The translations under genes and the position numbers were made by a program. The notes beneath the pieces are model-generated. The model was not told the DNA's origin, did no database searches, and saw only the letters and a list, made by a program, of their open reading frames with translations. Shown piece after piece: positions 13,539 to 20,858 of a stretch of DNA of 64,000 nucleotides. Origin of the DNA: a virus. Location: positions 41,060-105,059 of IMG/VR virus record IMGVR_UViG_3300027797_000016. The stretch is one strand, 5' to 3'. Each line of letters opens with the position of its first letter. The first letter of the stretch is position 1.

Positions 13539-13809
13539 CATAATTGCACTTATTATCCTCAATATTATTCAAATAATCCCATTTCCAAGTTCTTGATGCG
13601 AGACTCACATCAAATCCTATGCGATGGACCCAAAATAGAAGTCCAAAGAGACCATTAGAACCTACATTAATTTGCAGATAAGGCCATCCTGCATAATCGT
13701 TAATGGAAAATGAGACCTGAAGTAAACTCCAATTTCTTATATTGAGAATTTGTACATAGAAATCCGTTCCAAAATCTTTTCTAACATTAAATTGAATTAG
13801 TTTTTTCAT
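13531..13809 (-). CDS. 92-aa beta-rich protein, paralogue of 13996-14259
   Basis: MKKLIQFNVRKDFGTDFYVQILNIRNWSLLQV... with NDYAGWPYLQINVGSNGLFG. The same order of motifs (FGxxxYxxIL, LLQ, YAG, INVG, SLFG) occurs in 13996-14259. A pair of diverged tandem duplicates separated by one MTxRA gene. Function unknown. Confidence 0.65.
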   Translation of the reverse strand: MKKLIQFNVRKDFGTDFYVQILNIRNWSLLQVSFSINDYAGWPYLQINVGSNGLFGLLFWVHRIGFDVSLASRTWKWDYLNNIEDNKCNYDD

Positions 13810-14003
13810 TCTTGGAGTTCCTGTGCGAGTTGTATCATATCATCACGGTCTAAAACTTGCAAATCATTTTGTGCTGTATAAGACCTTACAGTTTCTGCAG
13901 CAACTTGTAGAATTGCAGAAACCAGTTTCTCTTCAGTATCAGCACCTTGATTGTTTCTACAGTCCCAGATTGCATTCATAAAATCCCGTGCTCTTTCAGT
14001 CAT
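13806..14003 (-). CDS. MTxRA-family small helical protein (paralogue 6)
   Basis: Start at the ATG at 14003 (MTERARDFMNAIWDC). Then SAILQVAAETVRSY and MIQLAQELQE. Same layout as the cluster at 7-9 kb but located 5 kb away, between two members of the beta-rich family, so the two families travel together. Confidence 0.65.
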   Translation of the reverse strand: MTERARDFMNAIWDCRNNQGADTEEKLVSAILQVAAETVRSYTAQNDLQVLDRDDMIQLAQELQE

Positions 14004-14259
14004 TTGCAATTCCCTCCCGATAAGAATTTAAGTTTCTACAGAACCAAGAAAGAACATCAACAGAAACACCATACCTCCAGATTGTAAGGTCAAATCCAAA
14101 TAAGGAAGAGTGTCCAACATTTACAAGCAAACCAGAACTTCCTGCATATTCATTAAGGTCAATATTAAACTGAAGCAGACATAATCGTTTGATTTGTAGA
14201 ATATTCAGGTAATACTCTTTGCCAAAATCATCAACAAACAGATAATCAATTAGTTTCAT
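13996..14259 (-). CDS. 87-aa beta-rich protein, paralogue of 13531-13809
   Basis: Start at the ATG at 14259 (MKLIDYLFVDDFGKEYYL) with GAGG 9 bases upstream; an in-frame ATG lies 9 bases earlier. Motifs DFGKEYYLNIL, LLQFNIDLNEYAG, LLVNVGHSSLFG match its sister gene. Function unknown. Confidence 0.65.
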   Translation of the reverse strand: MKLIDYLFVDDFGKEYYLNILQIKRLCLLQFNIDLNEYAGSSGLLVNVGHSSLFGFDLTIWRYGVSVDVLSWFCRNLNSYREGIAND

Positions 14260-14434
14260 TGTTTTCATCCTCAAAGTCAAAGTATTCGTGAATTTGTTCC
14301 ATTACACACATTTCAATATGGTCACAGATAGACTCTTCAGTCGGGTTCTCAATATGCTTATGAGCACGACGATAACCCCGACACACACCCTCCTCGATTG
14401 CTCGTTCCAGTATAACAAGTGTTTTTACTTTCAT
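14246..14434 (-). CDS. 62-aa hypothetical protein
   Basis: MKVKTLVILERAIEEGVCRGYRRAHKH..., helical, acidic C-terminus. Resembles small conserved cyanophage proteins of unknown role. Overlaps its neighbours by 4 and 14 bp. Confidence 0.6.
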   Translation of the reverse strand: MKVKTLVILERAIEEGVCRGYRRAHKHIENPTEESICDHIEMCVMEQIHEYFDFEDENNETN

Positions 14435-15036
14435 TTGCTCAACTCCTTAATACCTTTTTGCAAGTATCCATAATCTCTTGTTTCAGTAATGTTTTTCACT
14501 TCTCCACAAACATTACACTTACCTTCCCAGACCGATGATACTCTGTCGTGGTATTCTCCATATTTACTTCCACAATCAAAACAAACTACATCAGCATTCT
14601 TAAGGGTATCAACAGTCACCTCATTTTCAGCACACATTGCAGAAATTTCTTCCTCTGTATATTGCTCTGCAGAAGGATTAAGTGCGCGGGAGAGTTTTGC
14701 TTTTAGGTCACGAACTTCTGCTTCTAACTTACAGACCTCATCACGATAATCCTCAACCAATTTTAGATCATACTCTTCAGCAATCTTACGCATCTCTTCT
14801 TCACTACGCATATCATTAAAGGTGACAGCACAAGCACCTTTCATAATACCCATTTCAGTATGTCCAATCGCACGTGCAAAGTTACTGAAGAGAGTAAAGA
14901 GTTGAGTTGAGTTCAGGTCTTGAGCAGGAACCTCAAAGGTATAATGCTCCTCTGGAAGTGTCTCATCATCATAGATACCACCAGTGTGGTCCCAAGTGGA
15001 ATCAAATTTGAGAGTGATTTTTGCTTCGTAGGTCAT
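14431..15036 (-). CDS. Hypothetical protein with C-terminal zinc ribbon
   Basis: Start at the ATG at 15036 (MTYEAKITLKFDSTW), behind promoter module 7. 201 residues: an N-terminal beta domain, a coiled-coil stretch (KLEAEVRDLKAKLSRAL) near residue 115, and a zinc ribbon near residue 160 (VCFDCGSKYG ... GKCNVCGEV; two CxxC pairs). Zinc binding is well supported by spacing. It may act in nucleic-acid or protein contacts; function unknown. Confidence 0.7.
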   Translation of the reverse strand: MTYEAKITLKFDSTWDHTGGIYDDETLPEEHYTFEVPAQDLNSTQLFTLFSNFARAIGHTEMGIMKGACAVTFNDMRSEEEMRKIAEEYDLKLVEDYRDEVCKLEAEVRDLKAKLSRALNPSAEQYTEEEISAMCAENEVTVDTLKNADVVCFDCGSKYGEYHDRVSSVWEGKCNVCGEVKNITETRDYGYLQKGIKELSK

Positions 15037-15058
15037 TGCTTTGGATTTGTATGTACAT

Positions 15059-15114
15059 ACTATAAGACCCTCAACTGCGAAAGTCAAGGGTCAGTGGACG
15101 GTTTGTAAAGTGTC
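15059..15114 (-). promoter_or_regulatory. Repeated early promoter module 7
   Basis: Box variant (15095-15114, ACTTTACAAACCGTCCA), dyad GACCCT...AGGGTC, TTGACT (15082-15087), 17-bp spacer, TATAGT (15059-15064). Strong match to a sigma70 promoter. Confidence 0.75.
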
Positions 15115-15299
15115 TATGAAATCAAAACTTCTTTACATATTCGTTTACATACTTGTTGATTTTCATCACACTCAATTAGACACTGATAGTAATCGTTAAT
15201 CAAATCATTATGTTCGTTAGATTTTTCAGTTATTCCTCCAAGATTTTGAGTAGTATCGTTCCAACCTGCAAGTTGATTAAAGGAAATTAAGTTATGCAT
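15114..15299 (-). CDS. 61-aa hypothetical protein with C-terminal cysteines
   Basis: Start at the ATG at 15299 (MHNLISFNQLAGW) with AGAGG 6 bases upstream. C-terminal YYQCLIECDENQQVCKRICKEV has four cysteines that could form disulfides or bind metal. TATAAT lies 24 bases upstream (15323-15328) without a good -35. Confidence 0.6.
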   Translation of the reverse strand: MHNLISFNQLAGWNDTTQNLGGITEKSNEHNDLINDYYQCLIECDENQQVCKRICKEVLIS

Positions 15300-15410
15300 A
15301 ATAGCCTCTACGCACAAGTAACATTATAATAAAGAGTTTTTATGTTGTTGTATTCTCACCTTACTATTTTAACATCATAAGTTCTTTTTGTGTTGATTTC
15401 TTAACATATC

Positions 15411-15719
15411 TCAATCTCTTCTCATTTCATCGTCATTACGAAAGAAATCTGCAATATCATCAACACTATTAAATTTAGTGCGATGGTTTCTGGGATCAGG
15501 ATCACCCAGGTCAAGAGCATTTAGAAATCCATCAAGACTTTCTTCAGTCATTTCTGGATTTGCTGCTTTTCTACGTGCTTGTCTTAATATTGATCCAGCA
15601 CTTCTGTTAGATTTACTTAATTTTTCTGCCCATATTACATCACTTAAACTTACTTCTTCTTGATTTGCAATACGATCACATATCTCCTGAAGACGAACAC
15701 GGTAAGCAGTTGATAACAT
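15411..15719 (-). CDS. Conserved 102-aa cyanophage-type protein
   Basis: MLSTAYRVRLQEICDRIANQEEVSLSDVIWAEKL..., helical, then an acidic C-terminus (DDIADFFRNDDEMRRD). The type is familiar from T4-like cyanophage genomes, usually without function. The 91 bp between it and 15299 contain AT-rich DNA with the TATAAT noted for the next gene. Confidence 0.7.
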   Translation of the reverse strand: MLSTAYRVRLQEICDRIANQEEVSLSDVIWAEKLSKSNRSAGSILRQARRKAANPEMTEESLDGFLNALDLGDPDPRNHRTKFNSVDDIADFFRNDDEMRRD

Positions 15720-15745
15720 AATGGTATTATCCAGATATGGTGTAT

Positions 15746-15919
15746 TTATTGTTCTTTTAACATTTTAAAATACATCTTATAATACTTCTGTTTCATTTTT
15801 TGTATATATTCATACTCTTCTGGTTCATCATAACAACTCAAAAGGTATGAAATTCCCTCCAATTCACTAATCAATCGTGCTATTGTCGTTGGATGCTTTG
15901 GATCTACGTTCCATTTCAT
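15746..15919 (-). CDS. 57-aa hypothetical protein
   Basis: Start at the ATG at 15919 (MKWNVDPKHPTTIARLISELEG). The frame extends further upstream but lies inside 15867-16133. Ends with a Lys/Tyr-rich helix (KMKQKYYKMYFKMLKEQ). The 53-bp overlap with the upstream gene is unusual for this region. Confidence 0.55.
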   Translation of the reverse strand: MKWNVDPKHPTTIARLISELEGISYLLSCYDEPEEYEYIQKMKQKYYKMYFKMLKEQ

Positions 15920-16133
15920 CTTGTATTTCTTTTGCAAGTTTATATGATCTTTGCTCAATATTCCATCTAACAATAGGATTTCGTGGGTCATTTAGTATTA
16001 TCCATTTTGTTTTCTCATAATGAAGACGCAAAAGATGACTTGAGTAGGATACAAGACCAGCAACGTTCTCATCAGTTGCAATGAGATATGCGATACAGAA
16101 AAATATGAGAAGATAAAGGTATACTGAATTCAT
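15867..16133 (-). CDS. 88-aa membrane-anchored protein
   Basis: N-terminal hydrophobic segment (VYLYLLIFFCIAYLIAT) as signal anchor, then a charged helical domain (RSYKLAKEIQDEMERRSK). Topology probably N-out or single pass. Function unknown. Confidence 0.65.
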   Translation of the reverse strand: MNSVYLYLLIFFCIAYLIATDENVAGLVSYSSHLLRLHYEKTKWIILNDPRNPIVRWNIEQRSYKLAKEIQDEMERRSKASNDNSTID

Positions 16134-16155
16134 TATAAGAATAATTACATCTTAC

Positions 16156-16353
16156 TTATTTAATCATTCTCCAGTTCTTATCCTCGTTGTTTTCGTTCAT
16201 CCAAAACTCATATCGTCCAGAGATACTTTCCAGTTTCATCATTCCATCTTTACGGTCGGTGACTCTGCAAGAATGTAGTCGGTCCATATCATATACAAAG
16301 ATATCCTTCGCATTAGAATTTTTTGGGCTGACATAAACGAATTCAGTTTTCAT
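16156..16353 (-). CDS. 65-aa hypothetical protein with its own sigma70 promoter
   Basis: MKTEFVYVSPKNSNAKDIFVYDMDRLHSC... small beta-rich protein ending NWRMIK. A consensus-like promoter lies 45 bases upstream. Function unknown. Confidence 0.65.
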   Translation of the reverse strand: MKTEFVYVSPKNSNAKDIFVYDMDRLHSCRVTDRKDGMMKLESISGRYEFWMNENNEDKNWRMIK

Positions 16354-16397
16354 AATGTTTTTAAGTGGTTAAAAGTAGTCTCAAACCTAACAAAGGT

Positions 16398-16426
16398 ATT
16401 ATACAGGTTTATTGAGTATCCGTCAA
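16398..16426 (-). promoter_or_regulatory. Sigma70-type promoter
   Basis: TTGACG (16421-16426), 17-bp spacer, TATAAT (16398-16403) on the minus strand. It overlaps the last codons of the metalloprotease gene and drives 16156-16353. Confidence 0.75.
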
Positions 16427-16828
16427 GTATTGTTGGTACAGGATGCGTTCATTCCATCTCGCAGCAATTTCGTGGGGTTGTTCCCAGTACTCCAAGTTCT
16501 CCATACATTCACCTTTGTAGTATCTTTTAGATGCTTTGAGTTTTAGTTCTCCTTTACAAAATTGCAGGACATGATATAATTCATGAATCAATGTTTTTGT
16601 ATAAGTTTCCTTATCCAAGTGAGTATCCAGTTCAATAAGAAACTCACGAGGATTGTAATGTCTTCCAGCAACATCACAATATCCATATGCCTGCTCTTTT
16701 TTCATACCACGATGAAGAACCTCAATCTCCAGTTTGTGCCTTGGAAGATGCTTGGATACAAACCAACTCACCACATCTTCACAGAGTGTCTTGGAGTAAC
16801 CATACCCTTCTGTGTAAAGCGTTAGCAT
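16409..16828 (-). CDS. Zincin-type metalloprotease (SprT-like)
   Basis: 139 residues. HELYH at residues 82-86 (TLIHELYHVLQF) gives the HExxH zinc site. A third ligand is probably Glu120 in WEQPHEIAARW, a layout seen in SprT/WLM-like zincins. Cellular partner unknown; small phage zincins may process virion or host proteins. Overlaps the start of 16829-16930 (TAAATG). Confidence 0.75.
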   Translation of the reverse strand: MLTLYTEGYGYSKTLCEDVVSWFVSKHLPRHKLEIEVLHRGMKKEQAYGYCDVAGRHYNPREFLIELDTHLDKETYTKTLIHELYHVLQFCKGELKLKASKRYYKGECMENLEYWEQPHEIAARWNERILYQQYLTDTQ

Positions 16829-16930
16829 TTAGAATGAGGTGATAATGGTGTAAGTCACACGAGTTCCCCATTGCATAAAGGTGAGGAATGAGACGACAAA
16901 AATCAGTCTATCAAGGTTAGAAAGGGACAT
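16829..16930 (-). CDS. 33-aa membrane microprotein behind promoter module 8
   Basis: MSLSNLDRLIFVVSFLTFMQWGTRVTYTIITSF: hydrophobic over most of its length (RLIFVVSFLTFMQW). It sits right behind a promoter and its TAA overlaps the protease ATG. Short, but well placed. Confidence 0.55.
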   Translation of the reverse strand: MSLSNLDRLIFVVSFLTFMQWGTRVTYTIITSF

Positions 16931-16953
16931 TAGGTCTCTTGGGTTACTCACCT

Positions 16954-17010
16954 ACTATAAAGCACCTTGCAGACGATCCTGAAGGTGCTTGTGACGGTTT
17001 TAGAAGTGGA
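16954..17010 (-). promoter_or_regulatory. Repeated early promoter module 8
   Basis: Box (16990-17010, CTTCTAAAACCGTCACA), exact 9-bp dyad AAGCACCTT...AAGGTGCTT (16960-16990) and TATAGT (16954-16959). It marks the border between late fibre genes and the small early genes, and the dyad could also act as terminator for the former. Confidence 0.7.
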
Positions 17011-17018
17011 TAAGGTAT

Positions 17019-17351
17019 TTAACTTAAGACAGATGCATTGACAATAATATTACCTTCTCTTTGTTTCTCTTTGACTGAACTTCCATTCACAGTAAAGACA
17101 TTATAATAATATCTACCACTATCAAGAGAAGCAGTTATAGTACTTGCCATTGAGATTCTAATTGTACTGGTACTTGTTGTAATTCCAGTCGTAAATGGAT
17201 AAGTTGTTGTGTCTCCTGCATACTTTGCAAGAAATGCAGATGCTGTGTATGATGAAATACCAACAAGAGATTGGTCTGGGTTTTTAAGAATAAAATCTCT
17301 TGTAAAATCTTCACCTTGTTGTATTGTGAAGTTCTCTGCGATGACTGACAT
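17019..17351 (-). CDS. Small virion/fibre-associated protein
   Basis: MSVIAENFTIQQGEDFTRDFILKNPDQS... beta-sandwich pattern with many Thr/Ser, ending in NIIVNASVLS. Similar short proteins accompany fibre genes in T4-like cyanophages. It follows the adhesin 17355-18683 by 3 bp. Exact role unknown. Confidence 0.65.
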   Translation of the reverse strand: MSVIAENFTIQQGEDFTRDFILKNPDQSLVGISSYTASAFLAKYAGDTTTYPFTTGITTSTSTIRISMASTITASLDSGRYYYNVFTVNGSSVKEKQREGNIIVNASVLS

Positions 17352-17354
17352 TTT

Positions 17355-18683
17355 TTATCTTGTTAATGCTTGGAGTTGTTGATTGGGAAGTCTTTTTGGG
17401 TAGTATTTTAAGTATTTGCAATGACAATTAATTCTAGAATTGCTGGCTATTTCGGTGAGACCTATAATTAACATACTAACATTAATTTTATCTGGAACTA
17501 CACCTAAATTATCAGTACCCATCAAAATACCATTTCTGGCAGCAGCAAAATTATTCTCTTTAAATGCAAAGGAAACTTTTGATCCTGTTGCTGCCAACCC
17601 AAAATCAATTCCAACTTGATCGTTATATGCACCTCCAGGTCGAACTCCATTTCTTACAAGAAAATATCCCCCACCAAATCTGGTAGTTATAAAATATTGA
17701 ATTGTATAAAATGAATCTCCAACTGCAGTACCTGCAACACCAAATCCTGGATATCCTTCTGGTGCATTGACATTAAACGGGAAATCAGTATGTTCCAATA
17801 AAATAGTTCCTTCAGTTCCATTATACCAACTAAAATTATTTTGTGTTATTATTGCAGTATCTTTATCTCGGGTTCTTGTTGATCCTATTGTGGGTATGTA
17901 GGAGGTTGGGAATGCTCCTGCTTCCAGTTGAGCACCCCAGATGTAGATACCTGATGTTCCGTCTCCAGTATATTGTGTTGTAGAACCATTATATATTATA
18001 ATGGATGGGTTATTGGTTGTATTTACTGTACCCTTTGTTGCAGTTAAAATGCATCTATACCATCCGTTTGGATATGCTATTGTTGTTGCTGATATTGCAG
18101 TATAATCTGCACTTGTAAGACCAGTAGATACAATTGCACCATTAGATAAATTAAAAATTACTTGTGCAGCGGCATTTAAAAAATTAGAAAGAGATAATGA
18201 AACATAACCTCTTTCTGCTGCTTTTGCAAATACACTCAAAGTTACAGTTTCATTACTTGCAGTTCTTCCAACATAAGCAAAATGTTCTACATTAGATGCA
18301 GTATTTTCTACTAATTTCTCTGCACTATTAGTTCCATCAGGTGCAGTCGTTGCTGATGTATTTGTTGTAATACCTATATTTGATTTAGTCCAAGCAGCAT
18401 TATCAAACTGCTCACTATAAGTCAACAAATTAGTCCTACTCTCCTCCACCAACAAACCCAAACTCTCACCAGTCACCGGGTTGTGGTCAAAACGTGCCTC
18501 ATTGACTCCGGATAACTTAATCAACCCATCAGCACCCGTATAAGACCCACCAGATGCTCTTGTGAAGGTGATTCTTGAGTCTAGTGCCTTCACCCGTGCA
18601 AAGTTTAGATCCAGAGTTGGTCTAACCTCTGGATAGTCTAAATCAGTTGTATCAGCAGAAAGCAGAAAGGTATCAATACTCAT
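17355..18683 (-). CDS. Lectin-like tail-fibre adhesin, paralogue 1
   Basis: 442 residues. The N-terminal 95 residues (PTLDLNFARVKALDSRITFTRASGG...GLLVEESRTNLLTYSEQF) are shared with 19504-20835 and 22484-23752. The middle is a jelly-roll-like carbohydrate-binding domain, then GIYIWGAQLEAGAFPTSYIP and a variable concanavalin/LamG-like C-terminal domain ending in YYPKRLPNQQLQALTR. Likely a receptor-binding tip. It shares a 108-bp identical block with paralogue 2. Confidence 0.75.
   Translation of the reverse strand: MSIDTFLLSADTTDLDYPEVRPTLDLNFARVKALDSRITFTRASGGSYTGADGLIKLSGVNEARFDHNPVTGESLGLLVEESRTNLLTYSEQFDNAAWTKSNIGITTNTSATTAPDGTNSAEKLVENTASNVEHFAYVGRTASNETVTLSVFAKAAERGYVSLSLSNFLNAAAQVIFNLSNGAIVSTGLTSADYTAISATTIAYPNGWYRCILTATKGTVNTTNNPSIIIYNGSTTQYTGDGTSGIYIWGAQLEAGAFPTSYIPTIGSTRTRDKDTAIITQNNFSWYNGTEGTILLEHTDFPFNVNAPEGYPGFGVAGTAVGDSFYTIQYFITTRFGGGYFLVRNGVRPGGAYNDQVGIDFGLAATGSKVSFAFKENNFAAARNGILMGTDNLGVVPDKINVSMLIIGLTEIASNSRINCHCKYLKYYPKRLPNQQLQALTR
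18390..18497. repeat. 108-bp identical block, copy 1 (adhesin paralogues 1/2)
   Basis: Identical to 20548-20655. It codes the conserved RTNLLTYSEQF region of two adhesins and provides homology for exchange of their variable domains. Confidence 0.95.
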
Positions 18684-18689
18684 TGTTTA

Positions 18690-19112
18690 TCAGGTAGTGG
18701 TTATTCCATATCTCCAAGTCCCAGCTGGAGTTCTAATATAAAGTCTGTTATTTGTGGTATCATAAATCAACGGAACAGTTCCAATTGGTACTGCAGGTTC
18801 TGCACCAGTAGGAGGACCTACAGTAGGAGCACCAGCACAAGTTGGAATACATAAGAACCCATTTGTTGCGGTGGTTGCTAATGAACTTCCAGCACCAATG
18901 ACTACATTACCACTATTTGGTTGTAGTGTAAGGTTAGTATAATTATTTGTTGTTCCAGTTGTAGGAAAACCAACAATGGTTGTAGTTGATGCAATACCAA
19001 CGGGTGACTGAATATTTCTTACAGTAATACCAGAAGAGTTCTGGAATGCAAGTTCACCAAGCATTCCATTGGTAGGAATTTGATTAGAATTTGAGCCTAT
19101 AAGACTTGCCAT
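18690..19112 (-). CDS. Small virion protein
   Basis: 140 residues, MASLIGSNSNQIPTNGMLGELAFQ..., with NYTNLTLQPNSGNVVIGAGSS and a C-terminal DTTNNRLYIRTPAGTWRYG beta hairpin. That hairpin type is frequent at the ends of phage fibre proteins. A CTAAATA late promoter (19134-19140) precedes it. Confidence 0.65.
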   Translation of the reverse strand: MASLIGSNSNQIPTNGMLGELAFQNSSGITVRNIQSPVGIASTTTIVGFPTTGTTNNYTNLTLQPNSGNVVIGAGSSLATTATNGFLCIPTCAGAPTVGPPTGAEPAVPIGTVPLIYDTTNNRLYIRTPAGTWRYGITTT

Positions 19113-19133
19113 ATGACTTATACTTTATTTTAC

Positions 19134-19140
19134 TATTTAG
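19134..19140 (-). promoter_or_regulatory. Late promoter CTAAATA
   Basis: T4-like late promoter core on the minus strand upstream of 18690-19112. It also contains the stop codon of the previous gene. Confidence 0.6.
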
Positions 19141-19487
19141 AAGAAGGTTCTCTGTGGATTTTGTGGAGTTACTACATAATCTTCTAACTCATTAGGAAGT
19201 GGAATTTCTGGTTTGTTACCATAAACCGTTCTGTAGTTATAATGATATCCTTCTATTTGAGTTGGTGGAGTAATGACTTCTCCAACTTCACTATAAACAC
19301 CATCACCATTAAAAAGAATACCAACCTCATCAATTGCAAAAGTTTCAGTTTGAGTTGTGATTTCTAATGAGTCTAGTGGTTCATTAGTTTCTGGGTTATA
19401 TGAAGTATGAGTGTGCTCTGGGATTGTGGAGAACACTTGGAGTGCTTCTTCTTTGGAAGCGAACTTAAGGAAATAATCTGTTATCAT
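19137..19487 (-). CDS. 116-aa fibre-region protein
   Basis: MITDYFLKFASKEEALQVFSTIPEHTHTS..., acidic, alpha/beta. Similar proteins sit between fibre genes in cyanophages and may assist fibre assembly; this is inference from position. CATAAATA lies upstream. Confidence 0.65.
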   Translation of the reverse strand: MITDYFLKFASKEEALQVFSTIPEHTHTSYNPETNEPLDSLEITTQTETFAIDEVGILFNGDGVYSEVGEVITPPTQIEGYHYNYRTVYGNKPEIPLPNELEDYVVTPQNPQRTFF

Positions 19488-19503
19488 GATGTTTTTGTTT
19501 TAT

Positions 19504-20835
19504 TTATGATGTGAGGGTTTGGAGTTGGGAGTTAGAAAGACGGACTGGGTAGTATGAGAGTCTGGAGATGGTTCCATTTAGGTATCTATTAGTATCACTT
19601 TCACGACCAACAACTAATATATTAAATCCACTTTGACTTATATTACCTGTAGCATCCAAAGAAATATTTCCTCCATTTAAACATTGTGAGAAGTAATTTA
19701 CATCCTCATAATTAAATATCGATTTACCATTTCCTGATGTATAAGTATTTGATATAAATTCAACTGCATATGTAAAATCTGTTAAAAATGCAAAACTTCG
19801 CATGGTTGATATATACACTCCGGATTCTTGCCCTCCTATTCTTGAGGACATTCTACGACTAATATTAGAACTATCAAATATACTAACTAAATACATATCT
19901 AAAATACTACTTGGGTGAATTTTGTTATTAAAATTCACTAAGAAACTCCCCTCATCCTGTCTATACCAACTACTAAAGTTCTTACCAGTTATTGATGCAT
20001 TATCTGCTGCTCGGGTTCTTGTTGATCCTACTGTGGGTATGTAGGAGGTTGGGAAGGATGCTTGTTCTATTTGGGCGCCCCAGACGTAGATGCCACTGGT
20101 GCCGTCTCCTGTGTAAACAGTATTTATACTCGTTGTATTTAAAGTTACATTAAAATTAACTGCAGTTCCACTACCTGCGGTTGAAGGAATTCCCGTTAAA
20201 ATACATCTATACCACCCGTTTGGATATTGTTGAATATTTGTTGTAATTACCGATCCATTTCCTTCTGCTAAAGTACTAACTACACTTCCAGTATCACTAT
20301 CAAACCAAGCAGATGCTCTATTTCCTGCTGCACCTGCTGCAATTATTTGAAATCTTATTCTATATCTTTCTGCAGATTTTATGAAAATAGAAGCAGTATA
20401 TGTTGCAGATGTTGATCCGGATACATCTAAATTTATAAAATGATCTGTGCTTGGACTTGTATCTTCATATAGTTTTTCGCAATCATTAGTTCCATTTGGA
20501 GATAAAGTTGCTGCAACATTTGCTGATACAGAAGTCCGGACTTTACTCCAAGCAGCATTATCAAACTGCTCACTATAAGTCAACAAATTAGTCCTACTCT
20601 CCTCCACCAACAAACCCAAACTCTCACCAGTCACCGGGTTGTGGTCAAAACGTGCTTCATTTACTCCAGATAACTTAATCAACCCATCAGCACCCACATA
20701 AGACCCACCACTAGATCTTGTAAAGGTAATACGGGGGTCTAGTGTTTTACTATTTGCAAAATCAAGGTCAAGTGTAGGTAGCACAATAGGGTAATCAAGT
20801 TCTGCACTGGTATTAAAAACTTGTTTGACTGACAT
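19504..20835 (-). CDS. Lectin-like tail-fibre adhesin, paralogue 2
   Basis: 443 residues. Conserved N-terminal block as in paralogue 1 (PTLDLDFANSKTLDPRITFTRSSGG), a jelly-roll-like middle, GIYVWGAQIEQASFPTSYIPTVGSTRTR, then a C-terminal domain different from both sisters, ending SRLSYYPVRLSNSQLQTLTS. Shares a 108-bp identical block with paralogue 1 and a 79-bp identical block with paralogue 3, so it looks like a mosaic of the two. Confidence 0.75.
   Translation of the reverse strand: MSVKQVFNTSAELDYPIVLPTLDLDFANSKTLDPRITFTRSSGGSYVGADGLIKLSGVNEARFDHNPVTGESLGLLVEESRTNLLTYSEQFDNAAWSKVRTSVSANVAATLSPNGTNDCEKLYEDTSPSTDHFINLDVSGSTSATYTASIFIKSAERYRIRFQIIAAGAAGNRASAWFDSDTGSVVSTLAEGNGSVITTNIQQYPNGWYRCILTGIPSTAGSGTAVNFNVTLNTTSINTVYTGDGTSGIYVWGAQIEQASFPTSYIPTVGSTRTRAADNASITGKNFSSWYRQDEGSFLVNFNNKIHPSSILDMYLVSIFDSSNISRRMSSRIGGQESGVYISTMRSFAFLTDFTYAVEFISNTYTSGNGKSIFNYEDVNYFSQCLNGGNISLDATGNISQSGFNILVVGRESDTNRYLNGTISRLSYYPVRLSNSQLQTLTS
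19973..20051. repeat. 79-bp identical block, copy 1 (adhesin paralogues 2/3)
   Basis: Identical to 22935-23013. It codes the TSYIPTVGSTRTRAADNASITGKNF region just before the variable C-terminal domain. Confidence 0.95.
20548..20655. repeat. 108-bp identical block, copy 2 (adhesin paralogues 1/2)
   Basis: Identical to 18390-18497. Confidence 0.95.
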
Positions 20836-20851
20836 ATTATTAGTTTATTTT

Positions 20852-20858
20852 TATTTAG
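20852..20858 (-). promoter_or_regulatory. Late promoter CTAAATA
   Basis: Minus-strand CTAAATA 17 bp upstream of the start of 19504-20835, fitting a T4-like late promoter with a short leader. Confidence 0.65.
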
